Shown here one piece after another: positions 56,168 through 64,000 of a DNA stretch of 64,000 bases. The DNA is from Pseudonocardia parietis (lineage in GTDB: Bacteria > Actinomycetota > Actinomycetes > Mycobacteriales > Pseudonocardiaceae), in NCBI RefSeq assembly GCF_017876315.1, contig NZ_JAGINU010000001.1, positions 62,001-126,000 of the forward strand. The letters run 5' to 3'. The notes beneath the pieces are model-generated. The model did not search any database. It had not been told where the DNA came from and was given only the letters and a program-made list of their open reading frames with translations. The translations under genes and the position numbers were made by a program. Within the stretch, counting starts at the first letter, position 1, and each line of letters opens with the position of its first letter.

Positions 56168-56821
56168 GTGCCCCAGCCACCCGAGCAGATCATCGCCGCA
56201 CAACCGGACGAGGTGCGCCGCGACCTCACCGTCGACCGCGACGAGAAGAAGCAGCACGCGGTTCAGACCATCAGCCAGTCCTATCCGACCACGGTGGACG
56301 ATCTCTGGGAGGCCTGCACCCGGGCCGACCGGCTCGAGCGCTGGTTCGCACCGGTGAGCGGGGACCTGCGGCTGGGAGGCCGCTACCAGGTCGAGGGCAA
56401 CGCCTCCGGCGAGGTGGTGGCCTGCGAGCCACCGCAGTCGTTCACCGTGACGTGGGAGTTCGCCGGGGACTCCAGCCGGCTGACCGTGCACCTCACCCCG
56501 GAGGGCGACCAGGCCCGTCTCACTCTCGAGCACGAGTACACCGGCGACGTCGACTCGGAGTTCTGGACGCAGTTCGGGCCGGGCGCGACAGGGGTGGGCT
56601 GGGACCTCGCCCTGCTGGGCCTGGCGCTGTACCTGGTTACCGGGGAGGGCCGTCCGGACGATCCTGATGCCTTCGCCGGGACCGCACCCGCCCAGCAGTT
56701 CATCCGTGTTGTGAGCGGGCGCTGGGGCGAGGCATCGGTACATGCGGGAACACCGGAGGACGCCGCCACCGCGGCCGCGAACCGCACCACCGCCTTCTAC
56801 CTGGGCGAGGAGTCCGTATGA
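56168..56821 (+). CDS. SRPBCC/AHSA1-domain protein
   Basis: A 217-residue START-like protein. QSYPTTVDDLWEACTRADRLERWFAPVSGDLRLGG is the AHSA1 opening, FTVTWEFAG and RLTLEHEYTGD follow, and HPS-type catalytic residues are absent. It probably binds a hydrophobic ligand. GGAG before the GTG supports the start. ArsR-AHSA1 pairs are common; the ligand is unknown. Confidence 0.85.
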   Translation: MPQPPEQIIAAQPDEVRRDLTVDRDEKKQHAVQTISQSYPTTVDDLWEACTRADRLERWFAPVSGDLRLGGRYQVEGNASGEVVACEPPQSFTVTWEFAGDSSRLTVHLTPEGDQARLTLEHEYTGDVDSEFWTQFGPGATGVGWDLALLGLALYLVTGEGRPDDPDAFAGTAPAQQFIRVVSGRWGEASVHAGTPEDAATAAANRTTAFYLGEESV

Positions 56822-56845
56822 CGTGCCGAGACGCAGGAGGCTGAG

Positions 56846-57523
56846 GTGACCGACACGACGGCCGCCGAGGTGATGGCCGAACTCGCCGCGCTCGAGAACC
56901 CGAAGATCCGTGAGGTGAACGAGAGGCACGGTGACGATCACGGCGTGAACCTCGGCAAGCTGCGCGCGCTCGCGAAGCGGCTGAAGACCCAGCAGGAGCT
57001 CGCGCGCCGGCTCTGGGACACGGAGGACACCGCGGCGAGGCTGCTGGCGATCCTGGTCTGCCGCCCGAAGGCTTTCGAGCGTGCCGAGCTGGACGCCATG
57101 CTCCGCGCGGCGCACGTCCCGAAGGTGCACGACTGGCTCGTGAACTATGTCGTGAAGAAGAACCCGCACGCCGAGGAGCTGCGCCTGGCCTGGTCCGCTG
57201 ATCCGGATCCGGTGGTCGCCGGCGCCGGCTGGGCGTTGACCACCGAACGCGTGACGAAGAAGCCCGAGGGCCTCGACCTCGCAGCCCTGCTCGACGTCAT
57301 CGAGGCGGAGATGAAGGACGCCCCGGATCGCCTGCAGTGGGCGATGAATACGTGCCTCAGCCACATCGGCATCGAGCACGCCGAGCACCGCACCCGCGCG
57401 ATCGACATCGGTGAGCGCCTGCAGGTGCTCGAGGACTACCCGACGTCCCCGGGCTGCACGTCTCCCTTCGCGCCGACCTGGATCGCCGAGATGGTGCGCC
57501 GAGGAGCTCAGCGCGGCTCGTGA
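56846..57523 (+). CDS. DNA alkylation repair (AlkD-like) HEAT-repeat protein
   Basis: A 225-residue all-helical protein of the AlkD-like group. VNERHGDDHGVNLGKLRALAKRL, then KVHDWLVNYVVKKNPHAEEL and DRLQWAMNTCLSHIGIEH are conserved family segments, ending in CTSPFAPTWIAEMV. True AlkD is a glycosylase for bulky cationic lesions; activity here is unproven. GGAGG before the GTG. Its last 16 bases overlap the end of the converging response regulator. Confidence 0.8.
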   Translation: MTDTTAAEVMAELAALENPKIREVNERHGDDHGVNLGKLRALAKRLKTQQELARRLWDTEDTAARLLAILVCRPKAFERAELDAMLRAAHVPKVHDWLVNYVVKKNPHAEELRLAWSADPDPVVAGAGWALTTERVTKKPEGLDLAALLDVIEAEMKDAPDRLQWAMNTCLSHIGIEHAEHRTRAIDIGERLQVLEDYPTSPGCTSPFAPTWIAEMVRRGAQRGS

Positions 57524-58158
57524 ACGACCCCGGTACGCCACGCGAAGACGGCCGCCTGGGTCCGGTCCTCCACCTGCAGCTTGGCGAGGACGTTGCTCAC
57601 GTGCCCCTTGACCGTCTTCTCGCTGACCACGAGCTCGGCGGCGATCTGGGCGTTGTTCGCGCCCTGCGCGATGATCCGGAGCACCTCCAGCTCCCGCTCG
57701 GTCAGGTCGGCGATCGACGGCTCGGTCGCCTCGTGCCGCAACCGGCGGACGACGTGTCCCGCGACGCGCGGGTGCAGCACCGCCTCCCCGATCGCGGCCC
57801 GGCGCACCACATCGGCCAGCTCGGTCCCGTCCACGTCCTTCAGCACGTAGGACAGCGCTCCCGCCCGCAGGGCCGGGATCACCCAGTTCCGGTCGTCGAA
57901 CGAGGTGAGCACCACGACCTGGGTCCGCGGGCTGACCTGCCTGATGCGCCGGGTGGTGGTGACGCCGTCACCGTCGCCCATGATCAGGTCGACCAGTGCC
58001 ACATCCGGGGTCACCCCGGCCGCGAGCGCGACCCCCGTCGTCTCCCCGTCCGCCTCACCGACGACGTCGATGTCGTCCCGGGTCGAGAGGAACGCCCGCA
58101 CGCCCTCGCGGACGACCTCGTGGTCGTCGATGAGGATCACCGTCACCGAGTCACCCAT
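57508..58158 (-). CDS. NarL/LuxR-type response regulator
   Basis: A 216-residue regulator: receiver with LIDDHEVVREG and phospho-Asp in VALVDLIMGDGDGV, then the LuxR helix-turn-helix LTERELEVLRIIAQGANNAQ and SEKTVKGHVSNVLAKLQV. The ATG at 58158 lies inside the kinase gene end (8-base overlap). Cognate of the upstream kinase. Confidence 0.92.
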   Translation of the reverse strand: MGDSVTVILIDDHEVVREGVRAFLSTRDDIDVVGEADGETTGVALAAGVTPDVALVDLIMGDGDGVTTTRRIRQVSPRTQVVVLTSFDDRNWVIPALRAGALSYVLKDVDGTELADVVRRAAIGEAVLHPRVAGHVVRRLRHEATEPSIADLTERELEVLRIIAQGANNAQIAAELVVSEKTVKGHVSNVLAKLQVEDRTQAAVFAWRTGVVHEPR

Positions 58159-59371
58159 GTTCGTCTCCGTCGTGGGGGATGCGGGCGCGGACCGTGGTGC
58201 CGCCGCCCTGGGTCGTGTGCACGTCCAGCCACCCACCGAGCGCGGCGACGCGTTCCTCCATCGAGGACACGCCCACGCCCGTGCGGGCCCGCCCCGGGTC
58301 GTAGCCGCGGCCGTCGTCGCGGATCGTCAGGGCGACGCCGTCGGCGGTTTCCGCCAGCGCGACCCGCACCTGCTGGGCGTCCGCGTGCCGGGCGACGTTG
58401 GACAGTGCCTCCTGCGTGACCCGCAGCAGGGCGTCCTCGGTCCGCCCGGACACGCACACCTCGTCGACCTCGATCCGGACCGCGGTCCCGGTCTGCCCGC
58501 ACCAGGAGTCGGTCAGCCGCCGCAGCGCGACGGCGAGCCCGTCGTCGAGATCCTCGGACCGCAACTCGTGGATCACGATGTTGAGCTCGGCGCCTGCCCG
58601 GCGGGCCGCCTGCTCGGCACGGTCCAGCGCCTCGGCGGCCCGGTCGGGTCGCTCCGTGAGCAGCGCCCGGGCCGCGCCGAGCTGCATGGTCGCGGCGAAC
58701 ACCTGCTGCTTGACGCTGTCGTGCAGGTCGCGCCCGAGCCGCCGCCGTTCCTCACCGACGGCGGCCCGGCGCAACCGGGCCTGGGCGAGCTGCAGCTCGG
58801 CCAGGGCGTCGGCCCGCTCGGCGATGCTGCGGGAGAGCGCGACGAGCGCGTACCCGACCATCCCGCACAGCGGGTAGACCCCGAGGTTGAACGCGGCGAC
58901 GAACAATCCCTCCACGCCCTGCCGCCACACGGCCGTGGACGCGGACACGATCCAGAACACCGCGATCCAGACGGAGCCCGCACGCGGACCGAGGAACAGC
59001 ACGCTGCGGATGCTCAGCAGCACCAGCAGGAACCCGAAGGCGTCCTGGAGCCGGGACGGCAGCAGCAACAGCGCGGCGACCAGCACGGTCTGCAGCCCCA
59101 GGAGCACCTCCGGGCGCCAGGCCATCGTCCCGCTCCAGCGGCCGAGGACGTCGAGCACCCCGTAGCCCGCGCAGAGCACCCCGGCGACGATCATGGCCCC
59201 GGGCTCCTGGAGTCCGAGGATCCCGAGTACGGACATCACCACGACGCCGGCCCACGAGCTGGTGTCCAGGGCGAGCGCGATCCGCCGGTCGAACCGGGGC
59301 GGCGGAGCCGTCCGTCCGGCTCGTCCCCCGCCGGCCGTGGTCCGCGGGCCGGGCGCGTCGTCGGACGCCAC
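58151..59371 (-). CDS. NarL-type sensor histidine kinase
   Basis: A 406-residue kinase. An Arg/Pro/Gly-rich start is followed by several hydrophobic segments between about 28 and 185, then HisKA_3 with RRRLGRDLHDSVKQQVF (phospho-His) and the ATPase domain with LSNVARHADAQQVRVAL and RDDGRGYDPGRARTG. It starts with GTG at 59371, with TAGCAT seven bases upstream. The promoter therefore overlaps the stop of the Lnt-like gene. Confidence 0.9.
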   Translation of the reverse strand: MASDDAPGPRTTAGGGRAGRTAPPPRFDRRIALALDTSSWAGVVVMSVLGILGLQEPGAMIVAGVLCAGYGVLDVLGRWSGTMAWRPEVLLGLQTVLVAALLLLPSRLQDAFGFLLVLLSIRSVLFLGPRAGSVWIAVFWIVSASTAVWRQGVEGLFVAAFNLGVYPLCGMVGYALVALSRSIAERADALAELQLAQARLRRAAVGEERRRLGRDLHDSVKQQVFAATMQLGAARALLTERPDRAAEALDRAEQAARRAGAELNIVIHELRSEDLDDGLAVALRRLTDSWCGQTGTAVRIEVDEVCVSGRTEDALLRVTQEALSNVARHADAQQVRVALAETADGVALTIRDDGRGYDPGRARTGVGVSSMEERVAALGGWLDVHTTQGGGTTVRARIPHDGDEHG

Positions 59372-59378
59372 AGGTCGG

Positions 59379-59384
59379 ATGCTA
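59379..59384 (-). promoter_or_regulatory. -10 box of the histidine kinase, leaderless
   Basis: TAGCAT on the minus strand ends seven bases before the kinase GTG and overlaps the stop codon of the preceding gene. Confidence 0.45.
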
Positions 59385-60887
59385 TCTGCGCCGGCGCACG
59401 ACCACCGCGACCGCGACCAGTCCGATCAGGACGAGTACGCAGCCGTAGGCGAAGGCATCGCCGATCGTCGCGTAGACCGTCCGGACGCCCACGGTCGGGA
59501 CCTCCGCGGACATCACCTGCTGGTCGGTGCGGTAGTAGTCCGCACTCGCCAGCGTCCGGCCGTGCGCGTCGAAGGTGGCGGCGGTGCCGTAGGCGTCCTG
59601 GCGCACCACCGCGTACCCGTACTCGACGGCCCGGATCGCCGCCTTCTCGGTGTGCAGCCGGTCGAAGCCCTCCCAGTCGGCCGAGGGCAGCAGCACGACG
59701 TCGGCGTCGACACCCGCGGTGTCACCGAAGTCGAGGTCGTAGCAGATCATCGCGGCGAGGCGGCCGAACTCGGTCGGCAGCACCGGTGGCGGCAGCGTGC
59801 CCGGCCGGATGTCCTCCAGCCCCGCCACCGGGTGCACCTTGTCGTAGGTCACCCGGTGCAGGCCGTCCGGACCGACCACGGCCAGGAGGTTGCGCCCGTG
59901 CGGCGGCTCCTCGGTGAACACCCCCGCCGTCACCAGCAGATACGCGTCGTGCTCGGCGGCGATCGTGCCGGCGTCCCGGATCAGCTCCGGGAGATCGGTC
60001 TCGTGCACCAGGGTGGCGGCCTCGGACCAGAGCACGATCCGCGCCCCGGCGGCCGCCTCGCGCCGGGAGCTCTCCAGCATCCCCTCGGTCACCGGGGCCA
60101 TCACCCGGCGGACCGTCGCGGGATCGCGGGCCGCCTCCTCCCAGGACGGCATCTGGTCGGTCACCGACTCCTGTGCGCGTGGCGGCGTGACACCGGCGAC
60201 CCGGACCGTCTCCCCGCCGGGCGGCATCGCCAGCACCACGGCACCGGCGGCCATCACGACCGCCGTCACGCCGGCGACGATCCCGACCGGCCGCAGCGAT
60301 CCCGGTCGCTGCCACAGCTCGCACGCCGCCGAGCCGAACCAGGCCATGAGGAAGCTGATCCCGAAGGCCCCGGTGACCGACGCGAGCTGCAGGAGCGCGA
60401 GGTTGTCGTGCTGCGAGGCGGCCAGCGACCCGAACACCGTGCCGAACGGGCTGACGGTCAGCAGTACCAGCTCCGCGGCGACCCGTGCGCTGGGGAAGAC
60501 CAGGCTCGCCACCACCGGGTGCGCGCCCCGCAGCGGGACCGCGACCAGCCGGTCGGCGACGAACGGGAGCACCAGGATCAGGTTGAGCAGCGCGCACCCG
60601 ACGAGCGCCGCCCAGGGGATCTCGTCGGTGGGGAGCTGGATGCCGACCACCCACACGACGCCCGCCACCGCGTGGATCGCCGCCAACGCCAGCGCCCCCG
60701 TCCACACGGACGCCTGCCGGGCGTAGCGCAGCAGCGGGATCGCGAACAACCAGCCGGCCAGGCCGATGCCGGGGTTCCCGTGCTGGCTGAGCACGAGCAG
60801 TACGGCGCCCGCCGCCAGCAGGAACAGGCTGTTCGGGGCGGACGTCGCGCGCGCCCGCCGTCGTTGGGTCGATGGTGCTCCGGACAT
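59382..60887 (-). CDS. Apolipoprotein N-acyltransferase-like (Lnt-type) membrane nitrilase
   Basis: A 501-residue protein with six to seven membrane helices (about 15-215), a C-N hydrolase domain (about 230-460) and a last helix. The nitrilase triad is visible: Glu in VLWSEAATL, Lys in TYDKVHPV and Cys in AAMICYDLDFGD. This is the layout of Lnt, which adds the third acyl chain to lipoproteins at the outer face of the membrane. The domain is somewhat diverged, so another acyl acceptor is possible. GGGGGG before the ATG at 60887. It is probably in one run with the kinase downstream. Confidence 0.82.
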   Translation of the reverse strand: MSGAPSTQRRRARATSAPNSLFLLAAGAVLLVLSQHGNPGIGLAGWLFAIPLLRYARQASVWTGALALAAIHAVAGVVWVVGIQLPTDEIPWAALVGCALLNLILVLPFVADRLVAVPLRGAHPVVASLVFPSARVAAELVLLTVSPFGTVFGSLAASQHDNLALLQLASVTGAFGISFLMAWFGSAACELWQRPGSLRPVGIVAGVTAVVMAAGAVVLAMPPGGETVRVAGVTPPRAQESVTDQMPSWEEAARDPATVRRVMAPVTEGMLESSRREAAAGARIVLWSEAATLVHETDLPELIRDAGTIAAEHDAYLLVTAGVFTEEPPHGRNLLAVVGPDGLHRVTYDKVHPVAGLEDIRPGTLPPPVLPTEFGRLAAMICYDLDFGDTAGVDADVVLLPSADWEGFDRLHTEKAAIRAVEYGYAVVRQDAYGTAATFDAHGRTLASADYYRTDQQVMSAEVPTVGVRTVYATIGDAFAYGCVLVLIGLVAVAVVVRRRR

Positions 60888-61002
60888 GTGTCCCCCCGTG
60901 GTCGAGTCCGCAACGGACGCTAGGACGGGGGGCGCTGCGGGACACGGGTCTGCGGTCTCGAACCGCCCCGGTCCGTGGACGGGGGTCCCGGACAGGCCGG
61001 CG

Positions 61003-61869
61003 TCACGCCTCCACGCGACGCAGGAATGCCGCGACGAGCCGACCGACCTCATCCGGCCGCTCGGCGAACAGGCCGTGGGCGGCGCCCTCGACCCGGTGCA
61101 CCTCGACGTCCGGGATCAGCCGGGCCCGGTCGGCGACCCGCCCGACGTCGTGAACCGGGCTGCGGGCGCCCAGCGCGACCAGCACCGGCATCGTCATCGC
61201 GCGCAGCCGGTCGTCGGCGAGCCGCTCCGGTGGTGGCACCGCCCTGCTCCGGTGCTCGGTCAACGCGGAGATCAGCAGACCGCGCAGCGGTTCGGGGACC
61301 TCGTCCCCACCCCGGCACCAGCGCAGGAACGCATCGGCACGACCCCGTGAGCCGGTGACCAGCACCGTGACGACCCGCCACCAGAAGGCGGCGCGCACCG
61401 GCGCCAGCGAGCGGGCGGGCTCGAGGGCCACCACCGACACGACCCGCTCCGGCAGCCGCGTCGCGCACGAGAGGACGAGCGACGCGCCGGCGGACAGCCC
61501 GACCAGGTGCACGCGCTCCACCCCGGCCCCGGCGAGCACCTCCGCCAGCCACCGGGCGCGGGCGGCGGCGTCGGCGACCGGGGCGGTCTGCTCGCTCGCT
61601 CCGGCCTCGCCGAGCACGTCGATCGCAAGGATCGGATGCCCGGCCAGCGCCGGCAGCAACGGCGACCAGGTCGCGGCATTGGCGCTGCCGCCGGCGAGCA
61701 GGACGACCGGCGCGCCGGCACCGGTTCCGGCGCGGACGACCCCCGTCGGCCCGAACGAGGTGGCGATCTCGACCCGCTCGTGCGGCGGCCACCGCTGTGC
61801 GAGCACCTCGGCGTAGCGGTGGGCGAACCGCTCTCGTGCCGCGTCGTCGACGAACCCGCTCAGCTTCAC
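61003..61869 (-). CDS. Alpha/beta hydrolase
   Basis: A 288-residue alpha/beta hydrolase. VVLLAGGSANAATW (oxyanion region), ILAIDVLGEAG, nucleophile in HLVGLSAGASLV (GxSxG), acid in ALGARSPVHD and His in VEGAAHGLFAERPD. The substrate is unknown. It starts with GTG at 61869, only 21 bases from the divergent TetR start, and is surely its target. Confidence 0.88.
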   Translation of the reverse strand: MKLSGFVDDAARERFAHRYAEVLAQRWPPHERVEIATSFGPTGVVRAGTGAGAPVVLLAGGSANAATWSPLLPALAGHPILAIDVLGEAGASEQTAPVADAAARARWLAEVLAGAGVERVHLVGLSAGASLVLSCATRLPERVVSVVALEPARSLAPVRAAFWWRVVTVLVTGSRGRADAFLRWCRGGDEVPEPLRGLLISALTEHRSRAVPPPERLADDRLRAMTMPVLVALGARSPVHDVGRVADRARLIPDVEVHRVEGAAHGLFAERPDEVGRLVAAFLRRVEA

Positions 61870-61875
61870 GGCTGC

Positions 61876-61905
61876 TACATTACAAATGTAATGGTGAAGC
61901 GACAA
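61876..61905. promoter_or_regulatory. Shared palindromic operator/promoter of hydrolase and TetR gene
   Basis: TACATT-ACA-AATGTA (61876-61890) is a perfect inverted repeat overlapping a second one (CATTAC/GTAATG, 61878-61893). For the hydrolase, TTGTCG (61905-61900), 17 bases and TAATGT (61882-61877) form a promoter ending seven bases before its GTG. For TetR, TACATT (61876-61881) lies nine bases before its ATG. Confidence 0.75.
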
Positions 61906-62472
61906 GATCCGGACACGAGGCGCGCCACGATCGCGGACGCCGTCGGGCGCACCATCGCGCACGGGGCGGGCGGCTTCCCCGGCATGCGCGAGATCGCGGC
62001 CGAGGCCGGCGTGACGACCGGCGCCCTCCAGCACCATTTCCGCACGAAGGACGAGATGTTGCTGTTCGCGCTCGAGCACCACGGCCGGCGCTGGGCCGAC
62101 CGGCTACACGCCCGGGCGGACCGACCGGGCCCACCGGCCCCGCCCCGGCGGGTGCTGGAGGCCGTCGTCGAGGAGCTGCTCCCACTCGACGACGAGCGCA
62201 CCGCAGAGGCGGCCGTGGCGATCGCGTTCACCCTTCGCGCCGCGACCCGACCGGCTCTCGCGGAGCACTACCGCCGACAGCGGGCCTTCCTGCACGAACT
62301 CGTCGCCGCCCAGTTCGCCCGGGCGGCCGTGACGAGCCCCGCCGCGGCAGCCGACCTGCTCCTCCACGCCCTCGACGGGATGCGGACGGACTGCCTCGTC
62401 CTGGGCCCGGGCTCCGTCTCCGTCGAGGCACTGCTCGACCGGCTGCTCCCCCCGGCCGCCGCCGAGCAGTGA
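61891..62472 (+). CDS. TetR-family transcriptional regulator
   Basis: A 193-residue TetR regulator. The helix-turn-helix is MREIAAEAGVTTGALQHHFRTKDEM (about 31-56). A variable helical ligand domain follows. The ATG at 61891 forms part of the operator palindrome, so the mRNA is leaderless and repressor binding would block both start regions. Expected target: the divergent hydrolase and itself. Confidence 0.9.
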   Translation: MVKRQDPDTRRATIADAVGRTIAHGAGGFPGMREIAAEAGVTTGALQHHFRTKDEMLLFALEHHGRRWADRLHARADRPGPPAPPRRVLEAVVEELLPLDDERTAEAAVAIAFTLRAATRPALAEHYRRQRAFLHELVAAQFARAAVTSPAAAADLLLHALDGMRTDCLVLGPGSVSVEALLDRLLPPAAAEQ

Positions 62473-62583
62473 GGATCCCGTCCACCGTGCCGGAACACGC
62501 CTCCTGCGTCTTTCGATGGCACCCGGGACCTTCGATCCTTCGCATCTCGTGCCGGCACCCCGCCGGATCCGAGACTTCCTCCC

Positions 62584-63504
62584 ATGACGATCTCGAATCG
62601 AGCCCCTCAGCGGACCGGACCCACTACGCCCGTGCGGGACGGGGGCGGGGGCGTGCTCGGAGTGGTCCGGCGCTATCCGCTGATCAGCTTCTTCGTGCTC
62701 GCCAACGTCATGAGCTGGCTCGCCTGGATCCCCTACATCCTGTCGCAGAACGGCCTCGGGATCTGGGCCTACCGGTTCCCCGACATCCTGGGCACGAGCC
62801 AGCTGCTCGGGGTGCTGCCCGGGGCCTACCTCGGCCCGATCGCGTCGGCGCTGTTCATCACCGCCGTCGCGGACGGGCGCGCCGGGCTGCGGCGCTGGGT
62901 CGGACGGATGTGGCGCTGGCGGGTCCGCTGGCACTGGTACGCGATCGCCCTGCTCGGCGTCCCCGCGGCCATGCTGGCCACCGGCTACGCGTTCTCCGGC
63001 GGGCAGGTGAGCGCCCCGTCGATGATGGCGGTCGCCGCCTACGTCCCGGGGCTGATCCTGCAGATGGTCACGACCGGCCTCGCCGAGGAGCCCGGCTGGC
63101 GTGACTTCGCGCTGCCCCGCCTGCAGAACCGGTTCGGTCCGCTGGCCGCCTCGATGGTGCTGGGACCGATCTGGGCCCTCTGGCACATGCCGCTGTTCCT
63201 CACCGAGTGGGGCGGCTTCCCGGACGCGGACTGGACCCGCCCGGTGTCCTTCGCCGTGTTCTGCATCGCGTTCAACTTCGTCATGAGCTGGGTGTTCAAC
63301 CGCACCGGGGAGAGCCTGCCGCTGTCGATGCTCGCGCACGTCAGCGTGAACAACTTCGCCTCGATCATCTGGTCGGAGATGTTCCCGACGATCGACGAGA
63401 ACCTCGCGTCACACGCCATGGCGACCGGCGCGGTCGTCGCCGCCGTGCTGGTCCTGGTCGGAACCCGCGGACGGCTCGGATATCCGGGGCCCCGTGCCGC
63501 ATGA
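62584..63504 (+). CDS. CPBP-family intramembrane glutamic endopeptidase
   Basis: A 306-residue membrane protease-like protein with about eight helices. The catalytic motif GLAEEPGWRDFALPRLQ (EExxxR) lies near 162-178, the second motif WALWHMPLFL near 199-208, and the third His/Asn in LAHVSVNNFASI. These are the Abi/CaaX-protease (Rce1-like) residues. The substrate is unknown. The ribosome site before the ATG is poor. Confidence 0.9.
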   Translation: MTISNRAPQRTGPTTPVRDGGGGVLGVVRRYPLISFFVLANVMSWLAWIPYILSQNGLGIWAYRFPDILGTSQLLGVLPGAYLGPIASALFITAVADGRAGLRRWVGRMWRWRVRWHWYAIALLGVPAAMLATGYAFSGGQVSAPSMMAVAAYVPGLILQMVTTGLAEEPGWRDFALPRLQNRFGPLAASMVLGPIWALWHMPLFLTEWGGFPDADWTRPVSFAVFCIAFNFVMSWVFNRTGESLPLSMLAHVSVNNFASIIWSEMFPTIDENLASHAMATGAVVAAVLVLVGTRGRLGYPGPRAA

Positions 63505-63506
63505 CC

Positions 63507-63550
63507 ACCGTCCCCGGGTCCGGGCCTCAGGCGCCCGGACCGGGGACGGT
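63507..63550. terminator. Terminator shared by the CPBP gene and the last response regulator
   Basis: Arms 63507-63525 and 63533-63550 pair over 18 positions with one bulged base. The minus-strand regulator's stop codon lies in the loop, so the hairpin is partly coding. Confidence 0.7.
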
Positions 63551-64000
63551 GACGATGTGGTTCTGGTAGGCCCAGACGACCGCCTGCAGCCGGGACTGCA
63601 CGCCGAGCTTGGGCAGCATCCGCGCCAGGTGGGACTTCACCGTCGACACCTCGACGACCAGGGTGCGGGCGATCTCGTCGTTGGACATGCCCTGGGAGAG
63701 CAGCATCAGGATCTCGTGCTCGCGCGGCGTGAGCAGGTCCTCGGCGCGCCGGGCCACCACCGGCTGCAGGCCGCGACGGTGCACGAACTCCTGCATGATC
63801 CGGCGGGTGAGCGTCTGGTCGATGGTGCCCTGACCGGCCGCGACCTGGCGGACGGCGTGCACGATGGCCTCCGGCGCCGCGTCCTTGAGCAGGAACCCCG
63901 ACGCCCCGGCCTCCAGTGCCCCGAAGACGTAGTCGTCGAGGTCGAAGGTCGTCAGCACGAGGACCGGCACCTGCGGGACGGCATCCGGTGCGCAGAGCTC
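63527..64000 (-). CDS. NarL/LuxR-type response regulator, 5' end beyond the window
   Basis: The C-terminal 157 residues of a response regulator; the frame stays open to the right edge. The last receiver strands (VLVLTTFDLDDYVFGALEAGASGFLLKD) and the whole LuxR helix-turn-helix are seen: LTPREHEILMLLSQGMSNDE and VSTVKSHLARMLPKLGV. The phospho-Asp region is missing because it lies outside. A kinase gene probably adjoins further right. Confidence 0.88.
   Translation of the reverse strand, partial: ELCAPDAVPQVPVLVLTTFDLDDYVFGALEAGASGFLLKDAAPEAIVHAVRQVAAGQGTIDQTLTRRIMQEFVHRRGLQPVVARRAEDLLTPREHEILMLLSQGMSNDEIARTLVVEVSTVKSHLARMLPKLGVQSRLQAVVWAYQNHIVTVPGPGA

Noticed and set aside
57508..57523. Frameshift at the overlapping ends of the AlkD-like and response regulator genes
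   Set aside because: Both C-termini are complete for their families; a 16-base convergent overlap is normal here.

Overview
The window is a stretch of very GC-rich chromosome with many GTG starts, GTGA stop/start overlaps and many -10-like boxes placed 6-8 bases upstream of the start codon (leaderless transcripts). Gene content and order point to an actinobacterium, most likely Pseudonocardia or a close relative; the genus is an inference. From general knowledge of the Mycobacterium tuberculosis map, positions 1-27 kb resemble the Rv0772-Rv0811c purine block in inverted order, and 27-50 kb resemble the Rv3670-Rv3646c block. No insertion sequence, prophage or CRISPR array was seen.

1-28 kb: de novo purine synthesis. 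Minus-strand genes purS-purQ-purL, a sterol-carrier-like gene, purF and purM run from 9.7 to 3.3 kb. purB-purC lie at 20.7-22.1 kb and purD at 25.8-27.0 kb. At the left are a Fur-family repressor, a YgfZ-type folate-binding protein, a DUF3073 protein and an NrtR-like regulator with a damaged Nudix box. Inserted at 13.3-19.9 kb is a compact sugar-alcohol cluster (SDR, RpiB-like isomerase, DhaK-DhaL kinase, MFS polyol permease, zinc alcohol dehydrogenase, divergent SorC regulator). Its composition fits erythritol/threitol catabolism to D-erythrose 4-phosphate.

27-50 kb: conserved actinobacterial core. It carries an epoxide-hydrolase-like gene, a holin-X membrane protein, ArfB, acetyl-CoA synthetase, a Fic-like protein with a broken active site, a HAD phosphatase, a complete Ssd/Tad pilus operon (ssd-tadA-tadB-tadC-flp-two tadE/G-like), a MrfA/SftH-type helicase, a K+-independent proton pyrophosphatase, twin lipoproteins and topA. 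Two non-coding RNAs can be placed by structure and synteny. A 6C RNA lies at about 34.14-34.24 kb, and a candidate Ms1/MTS2823 RNA-polymerase-binding RNA lies at about 32.33-32.58 kb on the minus strand. Both flank the HAD gene, as their relatives do in mycobacteria.

50-64 kb: a more variable region. It holds YqeY, a metallophosphoesterase, tRNA-Pro(CGG), two full NarL-type two-component systems and a third response regulator cut by the right edge. It also holds an HsmA membrane protein, a DHFR-family protein, an adenylate-kinase-like NTPase, an ArsR/SRPBCC/AlkD-like trio, an Lnt-like acyltransferase, a TetR/hydrolase divergent pair sharing one palindromic promoter, and a CPBP protease.

No clearly new multi-gene defence or biosynthetic system was found. 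The observations most worth follow-up are the two structured RNAs, two clusters of DnaA boxes (12.39-12.44 and 34.39-34.43 kb), the degenerate Fic protein, the tetritol cluster and its operator region, and the density of leaderless promoters including shared divergent ones.
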